From DATKKX01 sp035542775 (GTDB lineage: Bacteria; Planctomycetota; Phycisphaerae; UBA1845; UTPLA1), in the NCBI GenBank assembly GCA_035542775.1, contig DATKKX010000110.1, positions 1 through 18,174 of the forward strand: a stretch of 18,174 nt of DNA, in the 5' to 3' direction. The notes beneath the pieces are model-generated. The model saw only the letters and a list, made by a program, of their open reading frames with translations, was not told the origin of the DNA and searched no databases. The position numbers and the translations under genes were made by a program. Below are positions 7,415 through 15,321 of this stretch, one piece after another; position 1 is the first letter of the stretch, and every line of letters starts with the position of its first letter.

Positions 7415-7436
7415 GTGCCGGGTCGACAACCGGCAC
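7415..7436. promoter_or_regulatory. Inverted repeat overlapping the -35 of the hydrolase promoter
   Basis: GTGCCGG (7415-7421) and CCGGCAC (7430-7436) are perfect arms separated by eight bases. The centre coincides with the proposed -35 hexamer of the following promoter, as expected for an operator where a bound repressor blocks polymerase. Confidence 0.4.
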
Positions 7437-7450
7437 GTTCTGCGTATAAT
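7423..7450 (+). promoter_or_regulatory. Sigma-70-type promoter for the alpha/beta hydrolase gene
   Basis: TCGACA (7423-7428, one mismatch to TTGACA) and a perfect TATAAT (7445-7450) are separated by 16 bases. The -10 lies 41 bases before the ATG at 7492. Confidence 0.55.
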
Positions 7451-7491
7451 GGAGACGTTAGACCGCCGCATTGGTGAGTTCTCGGGAATCC

Positions 7492-8412
7492 ATGGCACGC
7501 ACGATTCGAAGTTTCCTCTATCGCCGACTCTGGTTGGCTGCCCTGGCCGCGTTGCTGGTCAACTGGCTTGGCTGCTCCCAGTTCATAAAGGTGGCGTCCG
7601 GCGTCCGGGCCAGTGGCGACAAGCGACAGGGAATCACCTACTACATCGGCGGCGCCGGCCCCATCGGGAACGTGGGCTGGCTGGACGTGCCCGACGGCCT
7701 CACCGACGCGGGCTATCAAGGTTACGTGGATGTCTTCGTCTGGCAGGGCTTCACCCACGCGGGCGATCAGATCAACCTCTCCCGAAACCATGACAAGGGC
7801 TCCGAGCTGGCCACCGAGATCCGGCAATACAAGCGGTCCTATCCCACGCGGGAGATCAATATCATTGCTCTCTCGGCAGGGACAGGCGTGGCCACCTTTG
7901 CCCTGGAGGCCCTGCCCGAGGGCGTCAAGGTGGACAATGTGATCTTCCTGGGCTGCAGTCTCTCCAGCCAGTACAACCTGACGCGGGCGCTGAAACGGGT
8001 TCGCGGCGGTTTGTATGTGATCTATTCCGAGACCGATCGCATCTTGAAGGACGTCGTCTGGTACACCGGCACGGTGGACCGCAGCTCCGCCGCCAGCGGT
8101 GTCGCCGGCCTGGAGGGATTTCGTCTTCCCTCGCACCCGGGGCCGGACTCCGAGATGCAGTACATGAAACTGCACAATGTCGCCTACCGTCCTGAGTTCG
8201 CCGAAGCGGGATACAAGGGCGGCCACATCGACACCACGTCCCGGGCGTTCATTTGTCAGTACCTTGCCCCCGTCCTCATGGGGCGCGAACAGATACTCCT
8301 GGGCGATCCGGGGCGGCCAGAGCATGAGCGTGAACGGACGACCTCTTCGTTGGCGCCGGGCCGGCCGCCGGCACCACGCGTGGCACCGGCGCATTCCAGC
8401 TCGGGCCGCTGA
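7492..8412 (+). CDS. Exported alpha/beta-hydrolase-like protein, probable lipoprotein
   Basis: The protein has 306 residues. The N terminus has RRLW followed by a hydrophobic stretch ending at LGC (C28); W at -3 makes this an imperfect lipobox, so lipidation is probable rather than certain. ALSAG (126-130) fits the nucleophile elbow of serine hydrolases with A in place of the first G and S128 as nucleophile. D182 in YSETD and H245 in KGGHID are suitably placed to complete a triad. The substrate is unknown. A predicted promoter with an inverted repeat over its -35 precedes it. The last 30 residues are rich in proline, arginine and serine and look disordered. A TetR regulator follows 139 bases later and may control it, which is inference from proximity. 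Confidence 0.75.
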   Translation: MARTIRSFLYRRLWLAALAALLVNWLGCSQFIKVASGVRASGDKRQGITYYIGGAGPIGNVGWLDVPDGLTDAGYQGYVDVFVWQGFTHAGDQINLSRNHDKGSELATEIRQYKRSYPTREINIIALSAGTGVATFALEALPEGVKVDNVIFLGCSLSSQYNLTRALKRVRGGLYVIYSETDRILKDVVWYTGTVDRSSAASGVAGLEGFRLPSHPGPDSEMQYMKLHNVAYRPEFAEAGYKGGHIDTTSRAFICQYLAPVLMGREQILLGDPGRPEHERERTTSSLAPGRPPAPRVAPAHSSSGR

Positions 8413-8551
8413 GCACCGACCGCGCCTTTTCAGCGGATATCCGCGACCTTACTATCGTTCCTCATATGGCGGAAGCTGAGCCTGCGCGGCTGGCATGCGG
8501 GCCTGGCTTCGCCGCATGTGGCGGGATTCCTGTTCTCAGGAGCGCCGGTCT

Positions 8552-9157
8552 ATGGCAGCCCGGATGAAAGCGACAGATCGTCGTCGGCAATTGCTCGAAG
8601 CCGCGGCCCGATGCTTCGCCACTTACGGGTATCACCACACGACGACCGCTCGGCTGGCCAAAGCGGCGCAGGTTTCCGAGCCGGTGCTGTACCAGCATTT
8701 CGCCAGCAAGCAGGACCTGTTCATCGCCATGCTGGAGGAAGTCGGCCACGTGGTTCTTCGTGAATGGCGCCGGGCCATCGCTCCCCTGAAATCGCCGCTG
8801 GATCAGTTGCGAGTCCTGCTGCGATTGAACCCGGCCACGACCGACCCGCGGATGCGGCAGATGTACAGCGTGATCTTCACGGCCCAGGCGGAGTTCAACG
8901 AGCCGCTGATCCAGGCCGCCCTTCGCGGGCACTATCAGAAATACGTCGACTTCCTGACCAACGTGATCAAGCGGGCTCAGCGTGCCGATCAAGTCCGCCG
9001 CGACGTCTCCGCCGCCGGGCTGGCCTGGCAGCTTGTCCACGCCGGAATCGGTTTTGCCTTGATCCATCCGCTGGAGATCCCGGGGCATGCCACTCCGGCG
9101 ACGGTCGAGCAGACGATTGCGCTGCTGCTGGAATTGCTCTCCGGCGAACGGCCTTGA
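8552..9157 (+). CDS. TetR/AcrR family transcriptional regulator
   Basis: The protein has 201 residues, typical for the family. The DNA-binding domain occupies residues 8-58: RRRQLLEAAARCFATYGYHH, then TTARLAKAAQVSEPVLYQHF and SKQDLF, the standard TetR helix-turn-helix. The rest (60-201) is an all-helical ligand and dimerisation domain with no specific subfamily signature. The ATG at 8552 has AGGAG at 8538-8542 with nine bases of spacing, which decides the start over the frame opening at 8495. No efflux pump lies next to it. Possible targets are its own gene or the upstream hydrolase, whose promoter carries an inverted repeat. Confidence 0.9.
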   Translation: MAARMKATDRRRQLLEAAARCFATYGYHHTTTARLAKAAQVSEPVLYQHFASKQDLFIAMLEEVGHVVLREWRRAIAPLKSPLDQLRVLLRLNPATTDPRMRQMYSVIFTAQAEFNEPLIQAALRGHYQKYVDFLTNVIKRAQRADQVRRDVSAAGLAWQLVHAGIGFALIHPLEIPGHATPATVEQTIALLLELLSGERP

Positions 9158-9195
9158 AGGTGCCTCTGGTAGGACTGAGCGTTCCCTGGCGGGGG

Positions 9196-9468
9196 CTATT
9201 GCGGCGTCTGACCGGACTCGGGACTCGGGGGCAGCGCCATCGGGGTGCTGGGGCTGACCGGCGGAGTCACGTCGGTGGTCACATTTCGCCTGAGCTCTTG
9301 CTCCGTGTCGGCGAGGCCCTTCTTGAACTCGAGGATGCCTTTCCCGAGTGAACGACCGACCTCCGGCAGGCGCTTGCCGAAGATGAGCAGGGCAATCACG
9401 CCGATCACGATCAGATCAGGCCCGGCAAGATTGTTGAAGAACGCCAAGACGTTCGGCAAAGCGGCCAT
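9196..9468 (-). CDS. tatA: Sec-independent translocase subunit TatA/TatB-like (copy 1)
   Basis: The protein has 90 residues. A single membrane helix (about 17-33, DLIVIGVIALLIFG) is followed by the conserved FGKRLPEVGRSLGKG hinge and amphipathic helix, then a proline-rich tail. This subunit forms the pore-like element of the twin-arginine pathway that exports folded proteins. An aspartate (D18) sits at the start of the helix, where the second copy has glutamate. CGGAGA lies about six bases before the ATG. It is downstream of a second tatA-like gene in the same direction, 200 bases away. No tatC is in the window. It converges with the TetR gene, with only 38 bases between the stops. Confidence 0.92.
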   Translation of the reverse strand: MAALPNVLAFFNNLAGPDLIVIGVIALLIFGKRLPEVGRSLGKGILEFKKGLADTEQELRRNVTTDVTPPVSPSTPMALPPSPESGQTPQ

Positions 9469-9668
9469 TGCATGTCTCCGGGAGCGCGGTTTGGCCCACT
9501 ACCGCACTTATATCGCCCGTTCCAAGGACCGGCCGCAGTTTCTTTCTGCCCAGGTGCCGGGACTTTCGCATCCATGGGGCACAAATCCGCGCCCCTGCTT
9601 TTTGCGCGGTCGCTGGTGTGGCGCGCCCTGCAATTGGCCGTACCGGACGAAAGAGGTTCTTCGACAGG

Positions 9669-9941
9669 TCAGGAATTGTTCTGAGAGGAGTTCGGCTTTT
9701 CCGGCGGGATCGTCTGGCTGCCTCTGTTTCCTGGCGGGACCGGGGTTTCGTCAATGCCTTTCTTGAGATCATCCCCCGTCTCGCGGAGGCCCTTCTTGAA
9801 CTCGACGATACCTTTGCCGAGGGATCGACCTACCTCGGGCAAACGCTTGCCGAAGATCAACAATGCGATTACGCCGATGACAAGCATCTCGGGCCAGCCG
9901 AGGTTCTGAAGGAACGCCAGGATTTGCGCGGAAATGGTCAT
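9669..9941 (-). CDS. tatA: Sec-independent translocase subunit TatA/TatB-like (copy 2)
   Basis: The protein has 90 residues, the same length as its neighbour, and is nearly identical through the membrane helix and hinge (VIGVIALLIFGKRLPEVG, SLGKGI.EFKKGL). The N terminus and the tail differ: the tail is rich in Pro, Ser, Asn and Gln. It has E18 where copy 1 has D18; an acidic residue here recalls TatB rather than TatA of enterobacteria. GGAGG (9948-9952 on the minus strand) lies six bases before the ATG, a strong ribosome-binding site. At DNA level the two copies differ at many third positions, so the duplication is old. It is probably the first gene of a tatA-tatA unit. Confidence 0.92.
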   Translation of the reverse strand: MTISAQILAFLQNLGWPEMLVIGVIALLIFGKRLPEVGRSLGKGIVEFKKGLRETGDDLKKGIDETPVPPGNRGSQTIPPEKPNSSQNNS

Positions 9942-9973
9942 CGAATGCCTCCAGAGTCACCTTACGGACGAGG

Positions 9974-9979
9974 AGTATA
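9974..9979 (-). promoter_or_regulatory. Possible -10 element for the tatA pair
   Basis: TATACT is read on the minus strand, 33 bases upstream of the copy 2 start. TGGCGT stands at 17-base spacing and is a poor -35, so this is tentative. Confidence 0.3.
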
Positions 9980-10201
9980 GCTCAAGTATCGGCCAAACGC
10001 CATCCGGCGATTCTCAATGACTCCGCGCCGCCGGTCGACAGAACCGATCGATGCCCGCAGGCGCCTTCTGGGACGCCTCTCGCCCTGTCCACGGCCAATG
10101 CTTGATTCGGCGAGGTCAAGGCTGCATCCCGATCGGCCCCTGGCGAGGTTCCCGGTGTCGGGCTCCAGGACCAGGGTGGCCCTCCGGTCGCGCCATCGTC
10201 C

Positions 10202-11233
10202 TCAGCCCAGGACGAAGAGCCGCATCAGCGTGTAGACAATGATGGCGAGAACGCCTGCGGCCGGCATGGTCAGGACCCAGGCGGTGACGATGTCCGCGCC
10301 GACCGCCCAGCGAACCGCGAACATTCGTCGCGTGATGCCGACGCCGAAGATGGCCCCCGTGATGGTGTGCGTGGTGCTGACCGGCACGCCCATCACCGAC
10401 GCCGCCAGAATGGAGATAGCGCCGCCGGTCTCCGCGGCGAAGCCACCGACCGGCTGGAGCCGGGTCACGCGGTGGCCGAGGGTCCGGACGACCTTCCATC
10501 CGCCCATGTACGTTCCCATGGCGATGGCGAAATGGCAGCTCAGAATGATCCACCAGGCGATCTGGCTGGATGCCGGGTCGCCACTATGGGTGGCATAGTG
10601 CCGCAACGTGGGGACGGAGAGCAGCAGCAGGACAATGATCCCCATGGTCTTTTGAGCGTCGTTGACTCCGTGGGCGAGGCTGTATGCGGCGGCGGACACG
10701 AGTTGCAGCACGCGAAACCACTTGTCCACGCCCCGGGGCGTGCGATTCCGGCAGATCCAGAACAGGGCGATCATGATGGTCAAGCCGAGGATGAACCCGA
10801 CTACAGGCGAGACCACGATGAAGAGTGCGACTTTCCCGATCCCGCTCCAGAACAGTGCTCGCACTCCGCCCTTGACCAGGACGACTCCGGCCAGTGCTCC
10901 GATCAGCGCGTGGGAGACGCTGATCGGCAGGCCGCGCCGCAGGCAGATCACTGTCCAGGCGATGGCGGCCAGCAGGGCCGCGAGGACCACGTTGGGATCA
11001 ACGACCTCGGGCTTGACCAGGCCTTTGCCGATGGTCCCGGCGACATGCGTTCCAAAACCGAATGCCGCAACGAAGTTGAAGAATGCCGCCCACACAACCG
11101 CCTTCCGCGGGGTCAGGACCCGCGTCGCGACAATCGTAGCAATGGAGTTAGCGGCATCCTTGACGCCGTTGAAGAAATCGAAGACCAGGGCGACGAGGAT
11201 GATAGCGATGACATACAGGACGTAGATGCCCAT
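10202..11233 (-). CDS. pit: Inorganic phosphate transporter, PiT family
   Basis: The protein has 343 residues with about ten membrane helices. PiT permeases import phosphate driven by a proton or sodium gradient. The two inverted-repeat signatures are both present: DFFNGVKDAANS (19-30) with PISVSHA (103-109), and AHGVNDAQK (187-195) with PVSTTHT (284-290). The ATG at 11233 leads directly into the first helix; the open frame up to 11299 adds an unrelated polar stretch. No clear Shine-Dalgarno is seen. PiT genes are often paired with a PhoU-like DUF47 gene, but none is adjacent here. The gene is divergent from the FHA-ATPase gene with a 461-base gap. Function is certain at family level. Confidence 0.94.
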   Translation of the reverse strand: MGIYVLYVIAIILVALVFDFFNGVKDAANSIATIVATRVLTPRKAVVWAAFFNFVAAFGFGTHVAGTIGKGLVKPEVVDPNVVLAALLAAIAWTVICLRRGLPISVSHALIGALAGVVLVKGGVRALFWSGIGKVALFIVVSPVVGFILGLTIMIALFWICRNRTPRGVDKWFRVLQLVSAAAYSLAHGVNDAQKTMGIIVLLLLSVPTLRHYATHSGDPASSQIAWWIILSCHFAIAMGTYMGGWKVVRTLGHRVTRLQPVGGFAAETGGAISILAASVMGVPVSTTHTITGAIFGVGITRRMFAVRWAVGADIVTAWVLTMPAAGVLAIIVYTLMRLFVLG

Positions 11234-11504
11234 CGTGACCCAATGCGAACAAGACCGGGAAAGGCACCCTGGGTTGGTCCTTCCACCTGGCGTTGCCATC
11301 TTCGGCGGGAGCCAGTCACGGTTGTGCCAGATGCTCTAAGGGCCTGATCGCCGCTCTGTTCTCACCGCGCGACCAGGTAGCGGAAACCACTTTCCAGGAT
11401 GGAACAGGTCGCAATCCCTCGAAGACGAACCCAGCGCGGACACTATCTCTGGCCAGCAACCGTGAAGCAAGGAAATGTCGACAGATCATGGGATGGATTG
11501 GCGA

Positions 11505-11522
11505 TCTTAACGGAATCTTAGC
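11505..11522. repeat. Two seven-base direct repeats with four-base spacing
   Basis: TCTTAAC (11505-11511) and TCTTAGC (11516-11522) share six of seven bases and repeat with an 11-base period, the geometry of a PhoB-type box. They lie about 270 bases upstream of the phosphate transporter. The sequence itself is not the enterobacterial PhoB consensus, so the role is speculative. Confidence 0.3.
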
Positions 11523-11590
11523 CAGACCGGCCGCCGGCCGCTCGCAGCCGGAAACACGAGTCCGACTCTCGCCGAAGAGTTGGTGTACCG

Positions 11591-11596
11591 TATAAT
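11591..11596 (+). promoter_or_regulatory. -10 element for the FHA-ATPase gene
   Basis: A perfect TATAAT preceded by G-rich/C-rich sequence and without a convincing -35. Transcription would start near 11603, about 90 bases before the ATG at 11695. Confidence 0.45.
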
Positions 11597-11694
11597 GTGA
11601 AGGATGTCCCGGGCGTGCAGGCATGTCGGGAGGGCTCTCCCCCGGACCGGCCCCCGGGCCCGACGGTCAGGGATGCAGCCAGGCGAGCGAGCAT

Positions 11695-13434
11695 ATGCCA
11701 AGACTTGAGATCAAAACCAGGGACGAGACCCGCATCGTCCCCTTCGACGGCCCGAGAGTCACGATTGGGCGGCAAGCAGGGAACGACGTTGTTCTGGAGG
11801 ACGCGGTCGCATCCCGCCAGCACTGCGTCATCGAGCATTTCAGGGGCACGTTCCGGGTAGTCGATCTGAAGAGCCACAATGGGACATGGCTGGGGGAGAA
11901 TCGCGTTCTGGAAGCGAACATCAGCTTCGGTGATGCCATCCGCATCGGCGGCACGCGGATTCGCCTGCTGCCGGATGTGGTGGAAGCGGAAGCGGAAGCC
12001 GAGACGGCCGAGGAACTCCCCACCGCGGAAGTCATCGTCGAGGAGGAAGAGCCGGAAGTTTTGCCGCGGACCTCCATCGACCGCACCAGCGTTACGGCCA
12101 AGCTGGCGGCGCGGTCGCTGGTCAGCGGGCCGCTGTCCAAGCAGCTTGCTCCGTTGATGGAGGCATGCTTGAACGTGCCGGTGCCGGAGGGAGCGCCGGA
12201 AGTCCCGCGCGACATCCGCATGCTCAACAAGAAATCGGAGCCGATCGAATTCGACAGGAAGGACAAGCGGTCGAGACCCGCCGAGGCCCTGGATGCCTTC
12301 CGTCAGTTGCTCTTCGCGGCGTTTCGCACACGGGCCACGGACATCCACATCGAGCCCAAAGGCGAGATTCACTCGATGCGCTTCCGCATCGACGGTTTGC
12401 TGCACACGGTCGGCGAAGTGACCGGCAAGATGGGCATTGCCATCCTGAACGTCATCAAGATCCTGTGCGAGATCGACATTGCCAAGAAAAACATCGTGCA
12501 GGAGGGCAGCTTCGCGGTGGAATTGCCGACGCGCAGAGTGGATTTCCGTATCAGCTTCACCCCGACCGTCTATGGCCAGAAGCTGGCCCTCCGATTTCTG
12601 GACAAGGCGGCGGTCCCGGATCAGTTTGAGAACCTCGGCATGGACCTGGACGGAGTGGCGGAACTGGCCAGGATTTGCGAGCAGGATGCCGGGATGATCA
12701 TCCTGTCGGGGCCTACGGGCAGCGGCAAGACCACCACGCTCTACACGGCGTTGAAGACGATCAACGCCGAGACGCGAAACATCGTGACGATCGAGGACCC
12801 CGTCGAATACGAGCTTTCCAATACCACCCAGATCTCCATCGATCCGATCCACAACGTAACCTTTGCCTCTGTCTTGAGCTCGATTCTCCGGCAAGACCCC
12901 GACGTGATTCTGGTCGGCGAGATTCGCGACACCGAGACCGCGAAAATGGCCATGCAGGCTGCGACTACCGGACACCTGGTCCTGACCACGATCCATGCCC
13001 GGGATACCGTGGGGACGGTCTTCCGGCTGCTGGATTTGGGGGTGGAGTCCTTCCTGATCGCGAACGCCGTGACCACCTGCATTTCACAGCGTCTGGTGCG
13101 GATTCTGTGTCCGAACTGCAAGCGTCCGTACAAGGCGGATGCGGGCCTGATCCGGCGGATGCGGTTGGAGAACCGGCCGCATGGGTTCTTCTATGACGCC
13201 GTGGGGTGCAAGCAGTGCATGGAGACGGGCTACCGCGGGCGGATGGCGCTGTACGAGATGCTGGTCTTCAGCCCGCAGGTTCGCGACGTGATCCTGACCA
13301 ACCCCACCATCTCGGACCTTCGCAAGGCGGCCGGCGAATGGATGTTCCATACCCTGCAGGACAGCGGCTACCGCAAGGTGATCGAAGGGATTACGACGAT
13401 CCAGGAGGTTGAGCGGGTGTCGAGCATGGGTTGA
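11695..13434 (+). CDS. FHA-domain fused PilB/GspE-type secretion or pilus ATPase
   Basis: The protein has 579 residues. Residues 1-90 form an FHA domain with the phosphothreonine-binding residues G25-R26, S40, H43 and N62-G63. An acidic linker (about 95-125) leads to the motor. ATDIHIEP (214-221) begins the N2 domain. The C-terminal ATPase has Walker A GPTGSGKT (339-346), Asp box IEDPVE (366-371), Walker B D403 to E409 in the GEIRD segment, His box with H427 and H434, and a zinc tetracysteine C472, C475, C505, C508. All catalytic elements are intact. PilB/GspE hexamers power type IV pilus extension or type II secretion. The usual N-terminal MshEN/GspE_N domain is absent and the FHA takes its place. 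The FHA suggests recruitment by a Thr-phosphorylated partner. The next gene is an inactive-looking paralogue. The start at 11695 matches FHA ends. Confidence 0.92.
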   Translation: MPRLEIKTRDETRIVPFDGPRVTIGRQAGNDVVLEDAVASRQHCVIEHFRGTFRVVDLKSHNGTWLGENRVLEANISFGDAIRIGGTRIRLLPDVVEAEAEAETAEELPTAEVIVEEEEPEVLPRTSIDRTSVTAKLAARSLVSGPLSKQLAPLMEACLNVPVPEGAPEVPRDIRMLNKKSEPIEFDRKDKRSRPAEALDAFRQLLFAAFRTRATDIHIEPKGEIHSMRFRIDGLLHTVGEVTGKMGIAILNVIKILCEIDIAKKNIVQEGSFAVELPTRRVDFRISFTPTVYGQKLALRFLDKAAVPDQFENLGMDLDGVAELARICEQDAGMIILSGPTGSGKTTTLYTALKTINAETRNIVTIEDPVEYELSNTTQISIDPIHNVTFASVLSSILRQDPDVILVGEIRDTETAKMAMQAATTGHLVLTTIHARDTVGTVFRLLDLGVESFLIANAVTTCISQRLVRILCPNCKRPYKADAGLIRRMRLENRPHGFFYDAVGCKQCMETGYRGRMALYEMLVFSPQVRDVILTNPTISDLRKAAGEWMFHTLQDSGYRKVIEGITTIQEVERVSSMG

Positions 13435-13476
13435 ATCCGCCGCCGAACGGTCATAAACGGACCGGATGGGGTCGGT

Positions 13477-13505
13477 TTGACCAGCAGGGGCCGGCTTCGT
13501 ACAAT
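13477..13505 (+). promoter_or_regulatory. Sigma-70-type promoter upstream of the pseudo-ATPase gene
   Basis: TTGACC (13477-13482) and TACAAT (13500-13505) are separated by exactly 17 bases. It lies in the 137-base gap after the FHA-ATPase gene, so the second gene can be transcribed separately. A second TACAAT at 13559-13564 lacks a -35. Confidence 0.55.
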
Positions 13506-13571
13506 GCAGGTTGGTTTCCCGCGAAGTACCTGGCCAAGCCTGATTAAGCAATCCTGGATACAATAACTTCC

Positions 13572-15314
13572 ATGCCATCCATTCATGCTTTCGGACTCTC
13601 GTCAGCACATATCTTGGGCGTTTTGCCGGCACAGGGCGACTATTTCAGCATCATCAAGATCATCTTGTTTCTGGCGGCCATCATCCTCTGGTCCTATGCC
13701 ACGGCATGGGTTCAGACGGCCAGCCGCAAGGTCAAAATCCACGATAAGAAATGGGTCTACCTGACCTTCGGGGCCGGGACCCTGGGTGTATTGGCGTGGC
13801 TGCTGGTGCCGTGGTTCTGGATCGGTCTGGCCGTCTTCGCCGCTCTGTTCGGGGCCGCCTCGGTCGGCTACTCGACGGTTTACAACAAGCGCGTGCCGCC
13901 GGCCCAGGCCATCCTGACGATGGCCCACCTGAAGCGCCTCGGCAAAGGCGGCGGCGGGCCCGCCAAGAAACCGGGCGCCGTGGTCGCCGCGGCCGCGGAC
14001 CTGACCGAGCGGACCAGGATCAAGAACTCCGCCGGCAAGACGCCGCCATGGCCGACCGTGCCCGAGGAGAGAGCCGCCTATCAGGCATTGCAGGACCTGC
14101 TGTTTGACGCCATCTGGCGTCGGGCCAGCGAAGTCCGCCTGGATCTCATCCCTCAACAGCCTTTGAAGATCATCTACAAGGTGGACGGCTTCGAGCGGGC
14201 TCGCGAGCCCATCAGCGCCGAACAGGGGCCGCTGGCCTTCAGACAACTCAAGGTGATCGCCGGCATGGACCCGGAGGAGCATCGCCGCCCGCAGCAGGGA
14301 CGATTCAAGACCGCAATCGGCGCCGGTGAGCTGGAAAAGAAGATCGATCTGGACGCGAGGGCCTCGGGGAGCACCGCGGGTCAGCGAATGATCATGCGAC
14401 TGATCTCCGAGGAAAGCAAGTTCCGCCTCTCGGGTCTCGGGCTCACCAAGGAGCAGCTCGCGGCCTTTGAGAAGTTTGTCCACGAGCAAAAAGGGGTGCT
14501 GATCTGCAGCTCCCCACGGGGTAACGGCCTGACCAGCACGTTGTACGCGATTCTCCGCTCGCATGACGCCTTCATGCAGCACATCCATACCCTGGAAATC
14601 GCCAAGGACATGGATCTGGAGAACATCACCCAACATGTTTACGAAGGCCAGGCCAGCGGGGTGAGTTTCGGCAAGAAGTTCAGGTCCATCCTCCGCGCCG
14701 AACCCGATGTGTGCATGGCCTGCGATATGCCCGATGCGGATACGGCGACGAGCGCCGCGGCGGCGGTCCGACAGGGCAAGAAGTTGTACCTGGGCATGCA
14801 GGCCAGGGACTGCTTCAGCGCCCTGCGGCGCTATCTGGAGGGCGTGGGGGACCAGGCCGTGGCGGCATCAGGCCTTATCGCCGTCACCAACCAGCGGCTG
14901 GCGCGCATTCTGTGCACGCAATGCCGCCGTGCTTACAAGCCTGATCCCAAGCTGCTCAAGAAGGGCAACCTGCCGATGGACGAGAACCGTCCGTTCTACA
15001 GACCGCCCAATCCCAATGAAATCGAGGTCGACAAGCAAGGCAACCAGATCCTGTGCCCGGTATGCCAGGGCACAGGCTATGTGGGCCGCACAGGCGTATT
15101 CGAGCTGCTGGCGGTCGACAAGGATATCCGGGCTCTCATTGCCAAGTCGACGCCGTTGCCGACGATCAAGGCCGAGGCCCGCAAGAAGGGCATGTTGTAT
15201 CTCCAGGAAGTGGCATTGCGGAAGGTGTATGAAGGTTTGACCAGCATCAACGAGGTGCTGCGCATCACCAAAGAGGACACTCCCGCGCCCGTGGCGAAGA
15301 CCAAGGCGGAGTGA
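13572..15314 (+). CDS. Membrane-anchored PilB/GspE-like pseudo-ATPase
   Basis: The protein has 580 residues. About three membrane helices (24-47 and two within 61-104) are followed by a flexible segment and a PilB/GspE motor domain aligned along its length with the preceding gene. The catalytic motifs have decayed: Walker A is SPRGNGLT (314-321) with L320 instead of lysine; Walker B runs from D379 to D385, where the partner has glutamate; the Asp box EDP is EIA; the His box GHLVLTTIH is GKKLYLGMQ, without histidine. The zinc tetracysteine is kept (C448, C451, C495, C498), and the C terminus (TGYVGRTGVFELL and EGLTSINEVLR) is well conserved, so the fold is under selection. It probably cannot hydrolyse ATP and may anchor or regulate the active FHA-ATPase at the membrane. 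The ATG at 13572 lacks a clear Shine-Dalgarno. Confidence 0.88.
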   Translation: MPSIHAFGLSSAHILGVLPAQGDYFSIIKIILFLAAIILWSYATAWVQTASRKVKIHDKKWVYLTFGAGTLGVLAWLLVPWFWIGLAVFAALFGAASVGYSTVYNKRVPPAQAILTMAHLKRLGKGGGGPAKKPGAVVAAAADLTERTRIKNSAGKTPPWPTVPEERAAYQALQDLLFDAIWRRASEVRLDLIPQQPLKIIYKVDGFERAREPISAEQGPLAFRQLKVIAGMDPEEHRRPQQGRFKTAIGAGELEKKIDLDARASGSTAGQRMIMRLISEESKFRLSGLGLTKEQLAAFEKFVHEQKGVLICSSPRGNGLTSTLYAILRSHDAFMQHIHTLEIAKDMDLENITQHVYEGQASGVSFGKKFRSILRAEPDVCMACDMPDADTATSAAAAVRQGKKLYLGMQARDCFSALRRYLEGVGDQAVAASGLIAVTNQRLARILCTQCRRAYKPDPKLLKKGNLPMDENRPFYRPPNPNEIEVDKQGNQILCPVCQGTGYVGRTGVFELLAVDKDIRALIAKSTPLPTIKAEARKKGMLYLQEVALRKVYEGLTSINEVLRITKEDTPAPVAKTKAE

Positions 15315-15321
15315 CCGTTTC

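Larger units (their letters stand above)
11234..11694. other. 461-base divergent intergenic region
   Basis: The region lies between pit (leftward) and the FHA-ATPase gene (rightward). It contains a perfect TATAAT at 11591-11596 for the right gene, a possible leftward promoter (TTGCTT at 11470-11465 and GATAGT at 11447-11442 on the minus strand, 17 bases apart) and a direct repeat at 11505-11522. Short open frames here (for example 11293-11595 plus and 11316-11624 minus) have no protein-like composition. A start for the ATPase at 11623 instead of 11695 cannot be excluded. Confidence 0.5.

Noticed and set aside
7360..8394. 344-codon open frame on the minus strand
   Set aside because: Antisense to the alpha/beta-hydrolase gene, which has a promoter, signal sequence and plausible triad.
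9416..9772. 118-codon minus-strand frame between the two tatA copies, considered as a third small gene
   Set aside because: It overlaps both tatA genes out of frame, is rich in Arg and Lys without structure, and has no ribosome-binding site.
10367..11347. 326-codon open frame on the plus strand
   Set aside because: Antisense to the PiT transporter; its Asp/Glu/Gly/Arg-rich translation mirrors membrane codons read backwards.
11518..12996. 492-codon open frame on the minus strand
   Set aside because: It is antisense to the FHA-ATPase, whose motifs are unmistakable; the minus-strand translation has no recognisable domain.
12440..13440. Possibility that the two neighbouring ATPase genes are a recent duplication or an assembly artefact
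   Set aside because: They differ in domain layout, motifs and most codons, so they are old paralogues.
13602..14636. 344-codon open frame on the minus strand
   Set aside because: Antisense shadow of the pseudo-ATPase gene; composition is typical of a reverse-frame artefact.
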